A DNA stretch of 64,000 nucleotides from Sipunculus nudus (Eukaryota; Annelida; Sipuncula; Golfingiida; Sipunculidae): contig CM049320.1 in NCBI GenBank assembly GCA_026874595.1, positions 28,444,714 through 28,508,713 on the forward strand, read 5' to 3'. This document shows, piece by piece, positions 40,001-51,513 of this stretch; the first letter of the stretch is position 1, and each line of letters begins with the position of its first letter. The notes beneath the pieces are model-generated. The model worked only from the letters and a program-made list of their open reading frames with translations. It ran no database searches and was not told the origin of the DNA. A program made the position numbers and the translations under genes.

Positions 40001-40456
40001 AGCCGCCCGTTATAGACATTTTGCGTTCATTTACGGTTACCCATGACCATAGCAGTGTTACGGTTTTCTGTGGAGGGTATGTCTTCATCTCGCTGTCATA
40101 TGCAATCACCGGAAATTACCAGTAACCTGTTCGATCGTCTTACGGTTGCCCATGGCTTCCAAAAACTGAAAATCGTAACAAATCGTAATTTGCCGTATCT
40201 TCTAATGTGACTGGGTCTTTAGCTTTAAATTATTTTAACTGGTCTTTATTTTAAATTTTCAGAACAGACATCGATTGTGAAAAATGAGACCACAACTGAA
40301 CCTTCTAAAAATGGATGTCCCAGAATAAGAAATAGGAGTTATACTTTAATCATTGGGATAGGGGTTGCATTGGGTGTTCTTGTTACAAGTATGTTATTTA
40401 TGGGGGCTGCCTTGATGGTTTTGAAAGGGAGTGCTAATACAAATGCCCAACGTTGA
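36220..40456 (+). CDS. Two 6-Cys modules + sushi domain single-pass membrane protein (copy E)
   Basis: Predicted 283-residue surface protein. Exons: 36220-36231 (ATG CTG CCG AAG), 36419-36476, 37053-37225, 38666-38802, 39052-39149, 39381-39560, 40263-40456. Exons 3-7 are strongly supported by phase, splice sites and lengths shared with B, C and D. The first two are inferred: together they give a signal peptide (EVVVVFLTCCISGLA) that enters exon 3 in phase, using a GC donor (G|GCAAGT). Modules: CPPGYVAHSCRC, CDGALF, TCKAFN, LTCVP; then TCPQGTRIVNC, VCLGTC, YCTM, IRCQ. Sushi domain FCGDPGNGT, ITCTVN, W, QCYG. Helix at about 247-273 (IGIGVALGVLVTSMLFMGAA) and an 11-residue tail. The intron between exons 3 and 4 holds a GC-richer patch, and the one before the last exon holds a MITE. 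Confidence 0.75.
37725..38430. other. GC-richer patch in the third intron of copy E, possible element
   Basis: Base composition differs clearly from the surrounding AT-rich intron, and stop-free frames of up to 122 codons occur. An inverted pair (CCTGGGAGCGCG near 37917, CGCTCCCAGG near 38268) lies within it. No protein domain was recognised in either strand. It may be a foreign repeat or a retro-copied fragment. Confidence 0.35.
39721..40221. mobile_element. MITE, about 500 bp, in the last intron of copy E
   Basis: Terminal inverted repeats of about 22 bp with few mismatches: left TTAAGGGCCGAGTCACATCT, right (reversed) CTAAAGACCCAGTCACATTA. No open frame of note. Typical of a non-autonomous DNA transposon, superfamily not assigned. 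Confidence 0.62.
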
Positions 40457-40899
40457 AAGCGTTGAAATGGGATACGGTTCTGTTAACTGTACTATGGTGG
40501 TAAAACATGATGACTCTAAGATATAAACGTATGAAAACAAGTATGCACATGCTTATGCTAATCGGTATACCGTAAGTTTTAGTCACGGGATGAAATATAT
40601 ATTTTACCGGATGAATAATATTTTTGAAGACTTACATCATACCTCATTTATATTGCTTAATAAGAATTTTATTTGTACATTTAATTAAACAAATACTCTT
40701 ATTTATGTTTAAGGTATCATCAGGTGTGTTAGCTTAGAAATAAAAACAAGTGAACCATAGGTCATTACACTTATGCTTTATATCGCAAATGTTTGTTTTT
40801 CACCTTTGTTTCCAATTTCTTAAAATTTGAAAAACGAGTTGTTAAAGCATATCACTTCCTAATCTTAGGTATGGTTTCTCATGATATTACGACATGACT

Positions 40900-40949
<50 letters not shown>

Positions 40950-40953
<4 letters not shown>

Positions 40954-41024
40954 TGAAAAGGGTATACACAGAAAAGTGGTTCACTGCCAGTGAACCACTT
41001 TTCTGTGTATACCCTTTCCATCTG
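40950..41024. repeat. 75-nt near-perfect hairpin, unit 1
   Basis: The arm CAGATGAAAAGGGTATACAC... continues to TTCACTG, has a 2-nt loop (CC), and the second arm returns to CATCTG with one mismatch. RNA from either strand would fold into a 36-bp stem. It abuts the AT run. Confidence 0.85.
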
Positions 41025-41477
41025 TAAAACAATGAACCAGCATGGCTATTCATATATGTCATACAACGGATATTATATTGATCAATTACCAACATAAGAG
41101 CTAACTGCAAGGATTCTCTTAATCAGGAACTCTTTGGAGCAGTTTGTGCAAACTTTAAATGGCAACAGGAAAGGATGAATATTTATATGGTTTCAATGTA
41201 GCAGTTAAATGTTAATACTAAATTCGTCTGCTTATAAACTTGCAATACCTTTTCAACACTCTGCCAACCTAAATTTGTATAATGATGAATAAATATAAAA
41301 TCAGTCAATGCATAAATTAAGTAGAGAACTTTTCATTGCTTAAATTTACATTAATCTTGGTGATATATAACCTATATTTGGTAAGAGGTGGCTCCCCTGA
41401 TTGTGTACACAGTGTGTCCATTCTAATAAGGAAAAATGTTCAATAAATGCACTTCATGTCAGTTTTATCATCAAAAA

Positions 41478-41529
<52 letters not shown>

Positions 41530-41533
<4 letters not shown>

Positions 41534-41604
41534 TGAAAAGGGTATACACAGAAAAGTGGTTCACTGCCAGTGAACCACTTTTCTGTGTATACCCTTTCCA
41601 TCTG
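41530..41604. repeat. 75-nt near-perfect hairpin, unit 2
   Basis: Identical counterpart of the hairpin at 40950-41024, exactly 580 bp to the right. Confidence 0.85.
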
Positions 41605-42057
41605 TAAAACAATGAACCAGCATGGCTATTCATATATGTCATACAACGGATATTATATTGATCAATTACCAACATAAGAGCTAACTGCAAGGATTCTCTT
41701 AATCAGGAACTCTTTGGAGCAGTTTGTGCAAACTTTAAATGGCAACAGGAAAGGATGAATATTTATATGGTTTCAATGTAGCAGTTAAATGTTAATACTA
41801 AATTCGTCTGCTTATAAACTTGCAATACCTTTTCAACACTCTGCCAACCTTAATTTGTATAATGATTAATAAATATAAAATCAGTCAATGCATAAATTAA
41901 GTAGAGAACTTTTCATTGCTTAAATTTACATTAATCTTGGTGATATATAACCTATATTTGGTAAGAGGTGGCTCCCCTGATTGTGTACACAGTGTGTCCA
42001 TTCTAATAAGTAAAAATGTTCAATAAATGCACTTCATGTCAGTTTTATCATCAAAAA

Positions 42058-42104
<47 letters not shown>

Positions 42105-42108
<4 letters not shown>

Positions 42109-43113
42109 GGACCTCTATTTTCCGTATCTGGTTTTTCCAAAAATTCTTTTTGTCTTCTAATTATTCATTGGAGACCCGAAATATACCTCTATAAAAAGAT
42201 AGTAAAAGACATTCAGAATACATCTTTTTCTCAAATTATCGAATGTGATTACCATTATATATGGTTTAGAGCCGTCCACTCGCTAATGAGGAATATCGAA
42301 TGGCCCGATCAGCGCGTCTAATTAGGCTTGATGGGTTATTGAGAACTTTTGTTGCTAAGCCATCACGGTGCCTGAATTAATCCGATCAACTGTAGGTGTA
42401 CCGTCGTAGCACTGACCCTCTTGATTTGTCCCTTTGTAATAACCCGTATGTAAACTAAAAGTTTGGTAAGAATTCATCATGTTGAGCTTTTCAGTGTCAT
42501 CAATTTGGAATCTCTCTGGAATCGCAATTCCCAGTTCGGTTTCAGAGAATTAGAAGGTAAACTTTTCTGTGGCATGTCTGGCTGTGATTTTGACAATGGT
42601 TACTTACAATCCAGTTTAATTGTTCAGTGATTGTATCAATTAACTACTCCGGTATTTACATAACCTACGATCTTCACCTACGATGTTTAATGAACCATTT
42701 TGATCCAATGATATAACGGATTGTTAGCTGATTAGGTAAGCTGTTTGTGTATACGGAAACTTCTTATCTATTTTAAAATAGATTACAATGATTGTAAATT
42801 GTTCTCTGTTTATATATATTAAGATTAAGACATTTCTGGTAATAAGATAACATTTCTGGTAGGATGAGGATTTGCTTACTTTAGCATATTGTCATTATTG
42901 GAACATTGATATGCTCTTGTGTACTTCTAACAATAAAATACTTGTATAAGAATATGGTATACCTCGCATACCCGTAACCTCAAATTTCCGGACAAATTTT
43001 GTCCCACAAATATGTATAAATATAAATTATGTATGTATATATTATATTTATATTATATACATATTATATACATATACATATACATATATGCTTGTGGTTT
43101 ACCAAATTCTAAG

Positions 43114-43163
<50 letters not shown>

Positions 43164-44713
43164 CCACGAAGGTGCTGGGACTTTAGTTCGACTGTTTACT
43201 CAAATTGGTCTGACTAACGTAAATTTTCACATTCATTCGCCATATTTAAAAGTTCAACTTAGCAAATGAATGTAGAGGGAATTCCAAGTGTCGATTTTGA
43301 CGTCAATCTTAATAAGCGTACAGATGACTGTATATTGAAGATGTCCAGCCCCATGGTTAAAGCTATCCAAGAGGAACAAGTATTTACATTTAGAGTAAAC
43401 CCATGAAAAGTTTTAGAATTACGGCATTATATGAATATTTACTCATGATTTTAGTGAAAAATCAAAACCTGCAACAGAGAGTGGTCCATTTAATCAAAGG
43501 TTTGCTTGCTGACAGAGATTTGTGTTTAAATGATATTTCGATCTTGTGACGCTATGAAAGGTCACACTCAGAATGCTTTCAATCAGGTTTTTGCACTATA
43601 AACGGCAGAATATAGGTCACTGTGACCCGTATACGCTTCCCGAAGAGAAATTATGAGGACCCTTCATTATAAGCAAGAAGAGTATCTTAGTCAACCAGTT
43701 TCGAACTGTGCATCGTAAAAAATACCCACCACTACAGCTAACGAGCTAAAGAACACATATTGATTAGCAAATAAATAATAAAAATAAATAAACAATTATG
43801 TTCTCAAGAAAATCATTTAAATATTCAATCAATTCGCCAAGTGGTTTGTCAAATGGACCAAGAGACAGTATTGATGTTTATAAATTCTCTATAATTGTTA
43901 AGATTTATATAAATGACATATCTTCAGATCTTATTTATCATTGTTTCTTCGGGTTCAGTGAGTAAAATAGAATCGATAGAACTGGGTAAATTTACTGACA
44001 GGAATATTGATTCAGATGTCATCCCCTCATTTAAACTTATTGACAGAGTCTCCTGGCCTACCCGTGAAGATTAATTTTAATTAAGGCATGAACAGGTGTT
44101 CGCTTTGATGTAGAAATGCATTCAATTATACGAAATTCAATTTCCAATTTTATTGGTGTATTCAAAAGTGAGGCATGTAGGGAAAGTAGGCCATTCAGTG
44201 CTCTGTTCAATTTGTACATGAAACTTGAAAATTATCAGGAGGGAATATTGAAAATGTGTTGCGTAGGATAATATATATCATCTATGGCGATGATTGCCCT
44301 AACAGGTGACTTTTCTTTTTTTTATATGAACGTGCTGCTGCACACATATATGAAACTCTAATTTTAATTACATACATAATTCTTCCTTTAGATAATTATT
44401 TTCAGATATATACGTGACATAAAACCATGCATCGACGGTTTCACAAGTCGTTCTTCTTTCCAAATTAAATCTCAATTGAAGCTTTTACTCTTCCTTGTAT
44501 AACAAATATTATATCAGGAAAGAGTCAATTTTCCTTGTATAGTGTGTATAGAAATTAGCTTACTGCACATTTCAAGAGGCTATTAATAGAGATTGAATTA
44601 AGAGTTTATTCTTGATTTATCTGAAATTATGTTATTATATTTTATGTCATTCTGGTTTTCATAGTGTATTTATACTAAATTCCTGAAGGATCAAAGTATA
44701 TCCAAAGTTTCAG
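42105..44713. other. Non-coding interval upstream of the lectin gene
   Basis: Contains an AT run (43118-43160) and no recognised domain. The promoter and signal-peptide exon of the lectin at 44714-46977 should lie here, but I could not place them. Confidence 0.4.
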
Positions 44714-46977
44714 CTCTTTCATTCATCAATTTGTTTTTCATGAAAAAGAAAGTGTTAGTGACCGGGAGATTAGATACGTGCAATATAGGAACACGGAATC
44801 ACTGGGATATGTTATTAATATTATATACAAAGAGAAGATGGCCACAATTCTATGTCTTGCTCTTTGTGGGATCCAGAGATCACCCCCTTGTATAAGTGTT
44901 AATCGAAGGAAAAATGAATGTTATCTCCTGGGATCAGCATCTGTTGAACAAGAATTAGTAAACTCCACAGATACTCATCACTGGAAATGCAATGAAGGTA
45001 CTAAAGATGCATTTCTTACATAAACGTCCTAAACACGTTTTAAACAAATAACATCCTTATAGAATTAGAATATTAAATATGCGGCCTAATTTCCGTTGTT
45101 TTTTTTTTTTTTTTAATTTTTTCAATGAGACTTGTATTCTGACGTTACCACGTACGGAAGGCTGATATTACTTAAGTATATATCAGTTTTAAAAATCACA
45201 TATTCATTGTATACTGTTGTTTTGTTTATGGGTTTCATATAAATTATTTTGATTCTAGGCTGTCCGAGGGCTTCGGAAATAACCAAGAAGAACCGATGCC
45301 ACCGTGTACACCAAATACATGTACATATATGTGTGTGGGTGTTTTTGTGGGTGTTTGTAATTTCGTATTTATTAGGGCATTATTGTGTAAATTGAAATAA
45401 TTTATTGACATTAGAATTTATTGTTTTCTATATTCCATATAAAAGATCACTTAGCTCGGAGAATGAGGCATTGTTACAACTCTTTCACCAATGCAGTGAA
45501 CCAAAAACAAATATCTATCAGGTGAAAAGGGTTAAATGCGGGGATGTTTAATATAATTTTATATTTAATTCAACAAAATAGTCTAATGGAAATTCATATA
45601 CAATTGTAAATGCAACAATACAAAGCCAACTTTCAGTAGTTTCAAAATTTATGCGAAATATATATGTTCATAACATTGAAAGGAAATTTGCAACGAAACA
45701 TGGTAAAATTAAAAGTTATATGGAAAATGGGACAATATTTATAATAACTATAAGACTCAAATAAAATAAAAGATAATGTTTAGCCCAGTTTAATCCAGTC
45801 ATATTATTACCAACTAAACTTGCATTAAATATCGGAATATATATTCAGGAGTGAAAGAAATCAATCGCACATTTGATTTAGAAACATACTTTATTTTGTT
45901 ATGTCCTTCTATGTTATTGTAAAAGCATGTACTTGCATTTGTATTAAATGTATTTCTTTTCTTCAATATATATATATATATAACATTTATTGAAAGAGGA
46001 GATGCTTCACTAAATAGCTTTTCTTTCTAGAATGCCCTGCTGGGTGGAAGTATATTTTTCTGGATGGAGACGGTCGGTTTTCTTGTTATATGGTTAAAGT
46101 TTCTCCCCGGATTGTCTGGGGCGAAGCTGAGAAAAAATGCACCCCTTTGGAGGCCAAATTGATTGGGATTGAAACAATGAATGAACAGACTCACGTGGAG
46201 TGTTTCATGAAATCAAATGATTACCAAACCTTTGGTGAGTAATATTTCACAGTCGTATAATGGTAACTTAAAATTAAGAGTTGTCACAAATCATTAAGAA
46301 TAGGGAATTAATATACTAGATCAGCCTTTATAATATAAAATCTTACATTTTTCTTTCTTTATAGGTTTCAAAGGTACACATCCCTATTTAATATTACTTT
46401 TTATTAGAATTACGACTTTCCATATTACAATCAGATACCGCGTCTGATTAGTATTTCTCTCATACTATTTTCGCAATGGATACTTCAGTCTACCTCCACT
46501 ATAAAGGGTCACGATTTCTGTGAAGGAAATTGTTACAAGCAGAATATTTCTTCTTTTTACTTTGATTGGTCTATTCAGAGAAATTGGTATTTTTCATACT
46601 GGCATTTAGCTTACCATATACTATTATATTCAGTCTGTTACATGGTCTGACGAAATAATTGGCAAAAAATCATATTTTGCTGTACTAAATGTAAGTTTAT
46701 ATCTAACATGTTACCAATTTCAAACAAATTTGTAGATGATCTTACTGAAGACAGTGAGTACGGCTTCTGGACGGCTGGAAAACGAGTTATTCCTTATGTT
46801 TGGAACTTGGGCGAAGGACATCAGAATATGAAATATACAAATTGGCTTTCAGACAAAATTGACATTCCCAGTACTCGTATTCTCTTGGTTGTCACGAAAG
46901 GCTACCGCTGGCTAAACGTTAGGCCATACAACCAAAATGCGCTCGGGTATAAATGTGAACTTAAGAAACCAGTTTAA
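44714..46977 (+). CDS. PAN/Apple + C-type lectin domain protein, 5' incomplete
   Basis: Likely a secreted lectin-like protein. Exons: 44714-44997 (CAG acceptor, phase 1 exit), 46031-46234 (phase 1-1), 46736-46977 (stop TAA), with a possible 9-nt exon 46365-46373. The first exon has a PAN/Apple-type Cys pattern (ILCLALCGI, CISVNRRKNECYLLGS) ending HHWKCNE. The second starts CPAGWKYIF, then SCYMV, W..AEKKC and LIGIE, the first half of the C-type lectin fold. The third has FWTAGKR, YTNW, RWLNV and a closing YKCE. The inner cysteines (positions of ILLVV and the turn after RWLN) are both absent. EPN/QPD and WND motifs are also absent, so calcium-dependent sugar binding by the usual site is unlikely. 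The signal-peptide exon is not identified. A further possible short exon near 45260 (CPRASEITKKNRC) was not included. Confidence 0.7.
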
Positions 46978-47425
46978 AGGTATGACCTGGAGGACCAGAA
47001 ATAACCATATTCCTAAAAACAAGACTTTCACTACGCTACGCTGTTGGTCATTTAATGGTATCTGAACAAGGCGGATGGACAAATATTTGACATAACACCT
47101 GTTTCTGAAACAGGGTCACGAATCACACCAACGAGAGCGGATGTAGCGTGTTTGGAGCTGGATAGACAATGCGATAAAACGCTCCCATTGGTCTATTGAT
47201 AGCTGTTGTTTGCTCTGTTGGCACCCAGAAAATCTTGCTGCACAAAATAGCGGGTGCAAGAGAGGAGATTCGAGGGGCCTGGACTGCAATGTATAACGTG
47301 AGAAATGTATTAAATTATAAACTCAGTGGTTTCTAGAAAGGAATTAGTGTCTTTGTAGTGGTCAGTATCTTTACAATGTGTTAGTTTTTAAAAAAAGAGA
47401 AATCAGTGATCACTAAGCAGGACAC

Positions 47426-47431
<6 letters not shown>

Positions 47432-47476
<45 letters not shown>
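47432..47476. repeat. (AT)n microsatellite
   Basis: Perfect AT run downstream of the lectin gene. Confidence 0.9.
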
Positions 47477-47478
<2 letters not shown>

Positions 47479-47700
47479 CCAAGGGATTTGTGACATATCT
47501 AATTACAGGCTTGTTTGCATTGCACAAATAAAATTACAGATAAACCATTTACCCTTAAACTCACTTGATGCACTCCTCTCAGGAACGAAAAACCCAAAAT
47601 GATTAATATATGCCAAGGAAATTTTCTAAATGTCAAGAAGCAATTTGACTGTAGGGTAAATAATGTCGAGAATTTCGAGGATATGTTCGAGAATCTGTAT

Positions 47701-47876
47701 AATAACAATAACTTTTAAAAATTCTAATGTCATAATTATATTGTCAGTCGTTTTTAGAATTTTTTAAAAAGTTATTGTTATTATTGTGTTTTGCCTTGGT
47801 TAATGACTCAAAATAAAATATCATAATCATATTGTCAGTCGTCTTTTTATTTTGAGTTATTAACCAAGGCAAAACA
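47701..47876. repeat. Two adjacent hairpins sharing the same loop sequence
   Basis: Hairpin 1 has arms 47701-47726 and 47755-47782 (AATAACAATAACTTTT.. / ..AGTTATTGTTATT). Hairpin 2 has arms 47787-47818 and 47845-47876 (TGTTTTGCCTTGGTTAATGA.. and its complement). The stems are unrelated, but the loops agree at nearly every position: T.TCATAAT.ATATTGTC then AGTCGT. Confidence 0.8.
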
Positions 47877-50409
47877 CTGATAATTTTTCAGAATATATTT
47901 ATAAAAAGGTGCGAGTTTCTGTATGTATTCATTGTTAAAAAAAAATATTACGAAACACCTACAATCAATAAAAGACATACAAAATAGGTTTTTCTTCAAT
48001 AAAAAATGGTAAAATAGTAAAAGTGTCTGAGGAATACAGCTAAATATGCATGGATAGAAACTTTGAAAATGCTTGTCTGAAATATTTCCTTGTAACAACT
48101 TCCAAACAGAGGATGTGATCCGAGAAATCAATGTTACACTCCTATGTTACAAAATTTAGAGAATCTTTTTGGCTTTATGTTGTTTAGTTTACCGTCCCAT
48201 CGTAACGTACGTTGCACTGGAATTAATAAAGAAATATTGCATTCAAATTGTGTATTGAACTGTTAATGGCAGATTAAAAAATGTCAAATGCAGGCAAGAT
48301 TATTGCAGAATGCCCCCCCCCACCCCCGGCCTGTGGTGTATGCTATGCCAGAGACAGCAGTGTGTTTTTCACAAGAAAGTCGGTTAAATAAACAAAGAAA
48401 AGTTGATAGTGCAACCTTAAACATATGAGCTCATGGTGCGTGGTATTCAGATAATTAAATAAGAAAATTGAAGAAAATATTCTTCTGTGGAATTAGCAAA
48501 GGATACCTGTTTAGACAGCATGTATTTATTATTTATATATTGTAACATTTTAGGTGAACTATAATGTCAGAATTGCTTGATAAACGGCAAAAATAGCCAA
48601 AGTGAAGTTGGGTTACGCAACACATAGAAAACATTATAACCAAAGCATAGTGAATGTGAACAAAACTTGATTTATTCAAGCCCCTTGTCACAAATAAATA
48701 GTTTTCTACAAGCTCTTCTACAAGCTATAATGCTGAATAGTAGAAAATAAAGATACTACGCACACTCGAAACAGTGTGGAAAGCTGAAACGACATAATGG
48801 TACTGTATTTAATTTATATGATATATTGTGCTATCAGGATCCTGTTATTTGAATAAATGGGCGAGGTGAACACTATGATAACAGAGATTTGGGCACGCGT
48901 GCATTACATACAGGCTAAAATGTATGGTTATCAGGCACCTTCCGCGTCAATTTGAACCCCCCGCATCAAAAAAGATAATTTTGATTTTCATCTTTGAAGA
49001 AGATAAAAAAAAAAAAATTGATGTTTTCCTTTGTTAGTGCTTTTACCTTCTTTTAAAGTACAAAATGTTATAATCATGCTTTTCCATGATTATATGCCAT
49101 TTATCGAAACACACAAAAAAGGAAATACAAAAAAAAAGCCCGCCCGCACTGATTTCTTAAAAAGGTGCCTGAGAACCATACTTTTTTGCCTAAATAGACT
49201 TACCTTGATGTTAAATGGATCATATCGCACAATCAATGACAATTTTTCGCGAGAAAATATACCAGATAGAACTGTTATGACAAAAAAAAATAAATAAAAT
49301 TAAAATTAGAAAGACGCGAGGCAGGATCGCCATGACAGAATTGATTAAAGGAAAGCCAGGGCTGGGTTTTTGTACAATAAAAATGTGGAAAAACGAATTT
49401 ACAGCTTTGCTTTCAGAGAACTATTTTATAATATAATTTCCTAACCTGATTATATTCTGCACACAACACCTGGCCCATTTTGCTGCTGGACAAGTTGGGC
49501 AGAACAAAATATGTTGCTGATCTAAATCATTCGAATTACCACGCACTGGCTGGGTTGTTGACGGCAAAAATACGACACTAGATTTTGATATGTAACCACT
49601 TTACTCGAAAAATTTCCAAATAAAAACAAATAAAAAACTGACCTGTGAATAAAAATATTGTACAAATTTGTAAACTGCAATATTCTTTATTTTATTATTA
49701 TTCTAAATCCGTTTTCAACACTGGAAGAGAAAACGGGGACAGGAATTCAAGTTTGTTAGGTGTAAAGGGCAAAATCATAATGTACAAAAGAACAACCCTG
49801 TATCCCTTAAATAATAATAATACTTATTAAGAACAAGACGTTAGCTTCGCAATACATTGACATTATCACTTCAGATATGGAAGATTAGTTGTGTATATGT
49901 ACATGCGATTACCCTTATCTGATCATAAACATACATAGATTTATATAAACTGTAGTATGCACATACGCATTAATACCTGTCAGCAGCCGATAAACCTATA
50001 GCGACCCATGGCCCTAAGCTGGGTACGTAGTTTCACCCTATTACCAAAAACTAGCTTCGAACAAGATAAAGTTGTTTTGGAAATGTGCAAGAAATCAAAG
50101 GGACCATAATAGAAAAATACCCCTGCTTTTGAGTCGCAACAACCTTTTTGTTAGGGGTTTAAACCAATGGACCTGGGCCCGTCCCTTTCTGGATCAGGTG
50201 ACCATGTTTTGGCTGGGTGTTCCTAATACTCCTCATGACTTGAACACTCCCTTTCAAGAATCCTTTATCCGCTCCTGCCAGTGTATAACAAAGTGAGCTA
50301 ATAGGCTTTCTGTAAGTACTACAGAATGCAAGAAGTGTCTGTGATACCTCGTTAAACAGCTTGATGTAAATTAAGTGTTCATGTTACCAGGGAGCTAAAA
50401 TGTGGCACC
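47877..50409. other. Non-coding interval, nothing recognised
   Basis: AT-rich, with a C-rich run near 48312-48328 and scattered short open frames without domains. Confidence 0.45.
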
Positions 50410-51010
50410 ATATCGGCCCTCTGACAATATGAACAGCTTACTTTACTTTTAGTTCTGAAAAACGCATTATAAGGCCCCTTGTACGCTCTTTACACAGCGC
50501 TTTATCTTTAGGCCTACTTCCTATTTCGTAGGCGCTGTTTGTTTTGACCTCGTACCCTGAATTTCTACACCAGAGTGGAGCACTGTATTTTGGTCCAATC
50601 AGAAGACCCTGTGCTGGAAGACAAAACGGTTTACCAGCCAAGGGAGGAATACACGGAGCTAATGTTGGTCATTTCGTTTTGAGTGACATCTCATCGCCAC
50701 AACAACCGTTTGAACAGGCCACAGGCTCAGAGAGAATGGCCCCGCACGTGGTTTCCGGGCGGAGCCGGATGCCTGTCGAGTGTTTGTTGACTGGCATTTG
50801 GTTTGATGCTGGTCACATTAGCAGTCTTTCAGCAGACAGGCCCACCGCCTGATGTTTAAGTGCATCATAAACGGCCAAAGCAGGCATGGTGAAAATCAGT
50901 AACTTCTTTAGAAGCGCAAGATATCCGCTGCCTCGGGAGCGTAGGCCCCTTGAGGATGCAAATATTTTCGTAATTTTTGACAACGCCTCATGGCCTACAG
51001 GTACATTGTC
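50410..51010 (+). repeat. Dispersed repeat, copy 1 (inverted relative to 52550-53280)
   Basis: Aligns in reverse with 52550-53280. Matching pairs include CTGATTGGACCAAAATAC-like (reverse of about 50590) against CTGATTGGACAAAAATAC (about 53142), the ACGAGGTCA.AACAAACAGCG block, and CTTCTTTAGAAGCGCAAGAT against its complement near 52590. Richer in GC than its surroundings. No recognised protein. Confidence 0.7.
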
Positions 51011-51513
51011 TATTGACATAAATCAGACTAATCGTTAGCATTTTCAGTGTACTTGCTAACAATACCAAACATGAACGAGAAAAGTTCCGTTTTAACTCAG
51101 CATATTGGTAAACCCATCGTTCGTGCAATATCCGTACAAGTATAAATTTGGTGTTACGTGTTTGATCAAATGCTAAATCTTGCTATGGTTTACTATCTGA
51201 GGAATACAGAATATTCATTTTACGGTGCTTATCAAAGATATGTGCGGTTTTTGCAAAATATTGTTTACAGAACACGTCTTTGGCTGCCCAAAGAAAACTT
51301 GGTGTTAATGTGTTCTTATGATCTTACATTCAATATCCATTAAAACATTGTTTGATCCATTTATTTTGATTAAACTATTTGATGCGATCAGTAAGTCTCA
51401 ATGGGTGCTTGTGCTCTTTTTTTGATTAAAGACTGTTCATTATCTGTAATACATTGACCTTTACTATTTCGATATGAAAAATGTGTATTGTGTTTTCACT
51501 GGAAATGATTACA

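Larger units (their letters stand above)
40903..42104 (+). repeat. 580-bp tandem duplication framed by three (AT)n runs
   Basis: Order: AT run (40903-40949), 75-nt hairpin, about 450 bp; AT run (41481-41529), the same hairpin and the same 450 bp; AT run (42061-42104). The two units are almost identical (a few changes, such as AACCTAAATTTG versus AACCTTAATTTG). The AT runs at each boundary suggest expansion through the microsatellite. Confidence 0.9.

Noticed and set aside
45259-45320. Possible extra lectin exon (CPRASEITKKNRC) after a TTCTAG acceptor
   Set aside because: The donor is ambiguous, and the exon at 44714-44997 already joins 46031 in phase without it.
50438-50852. Overlapping frames of 67 and 102 codons
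   Set aside because: They fall inside a repeat present in inverted copy at 52550-53280, without conserved frame or domain.
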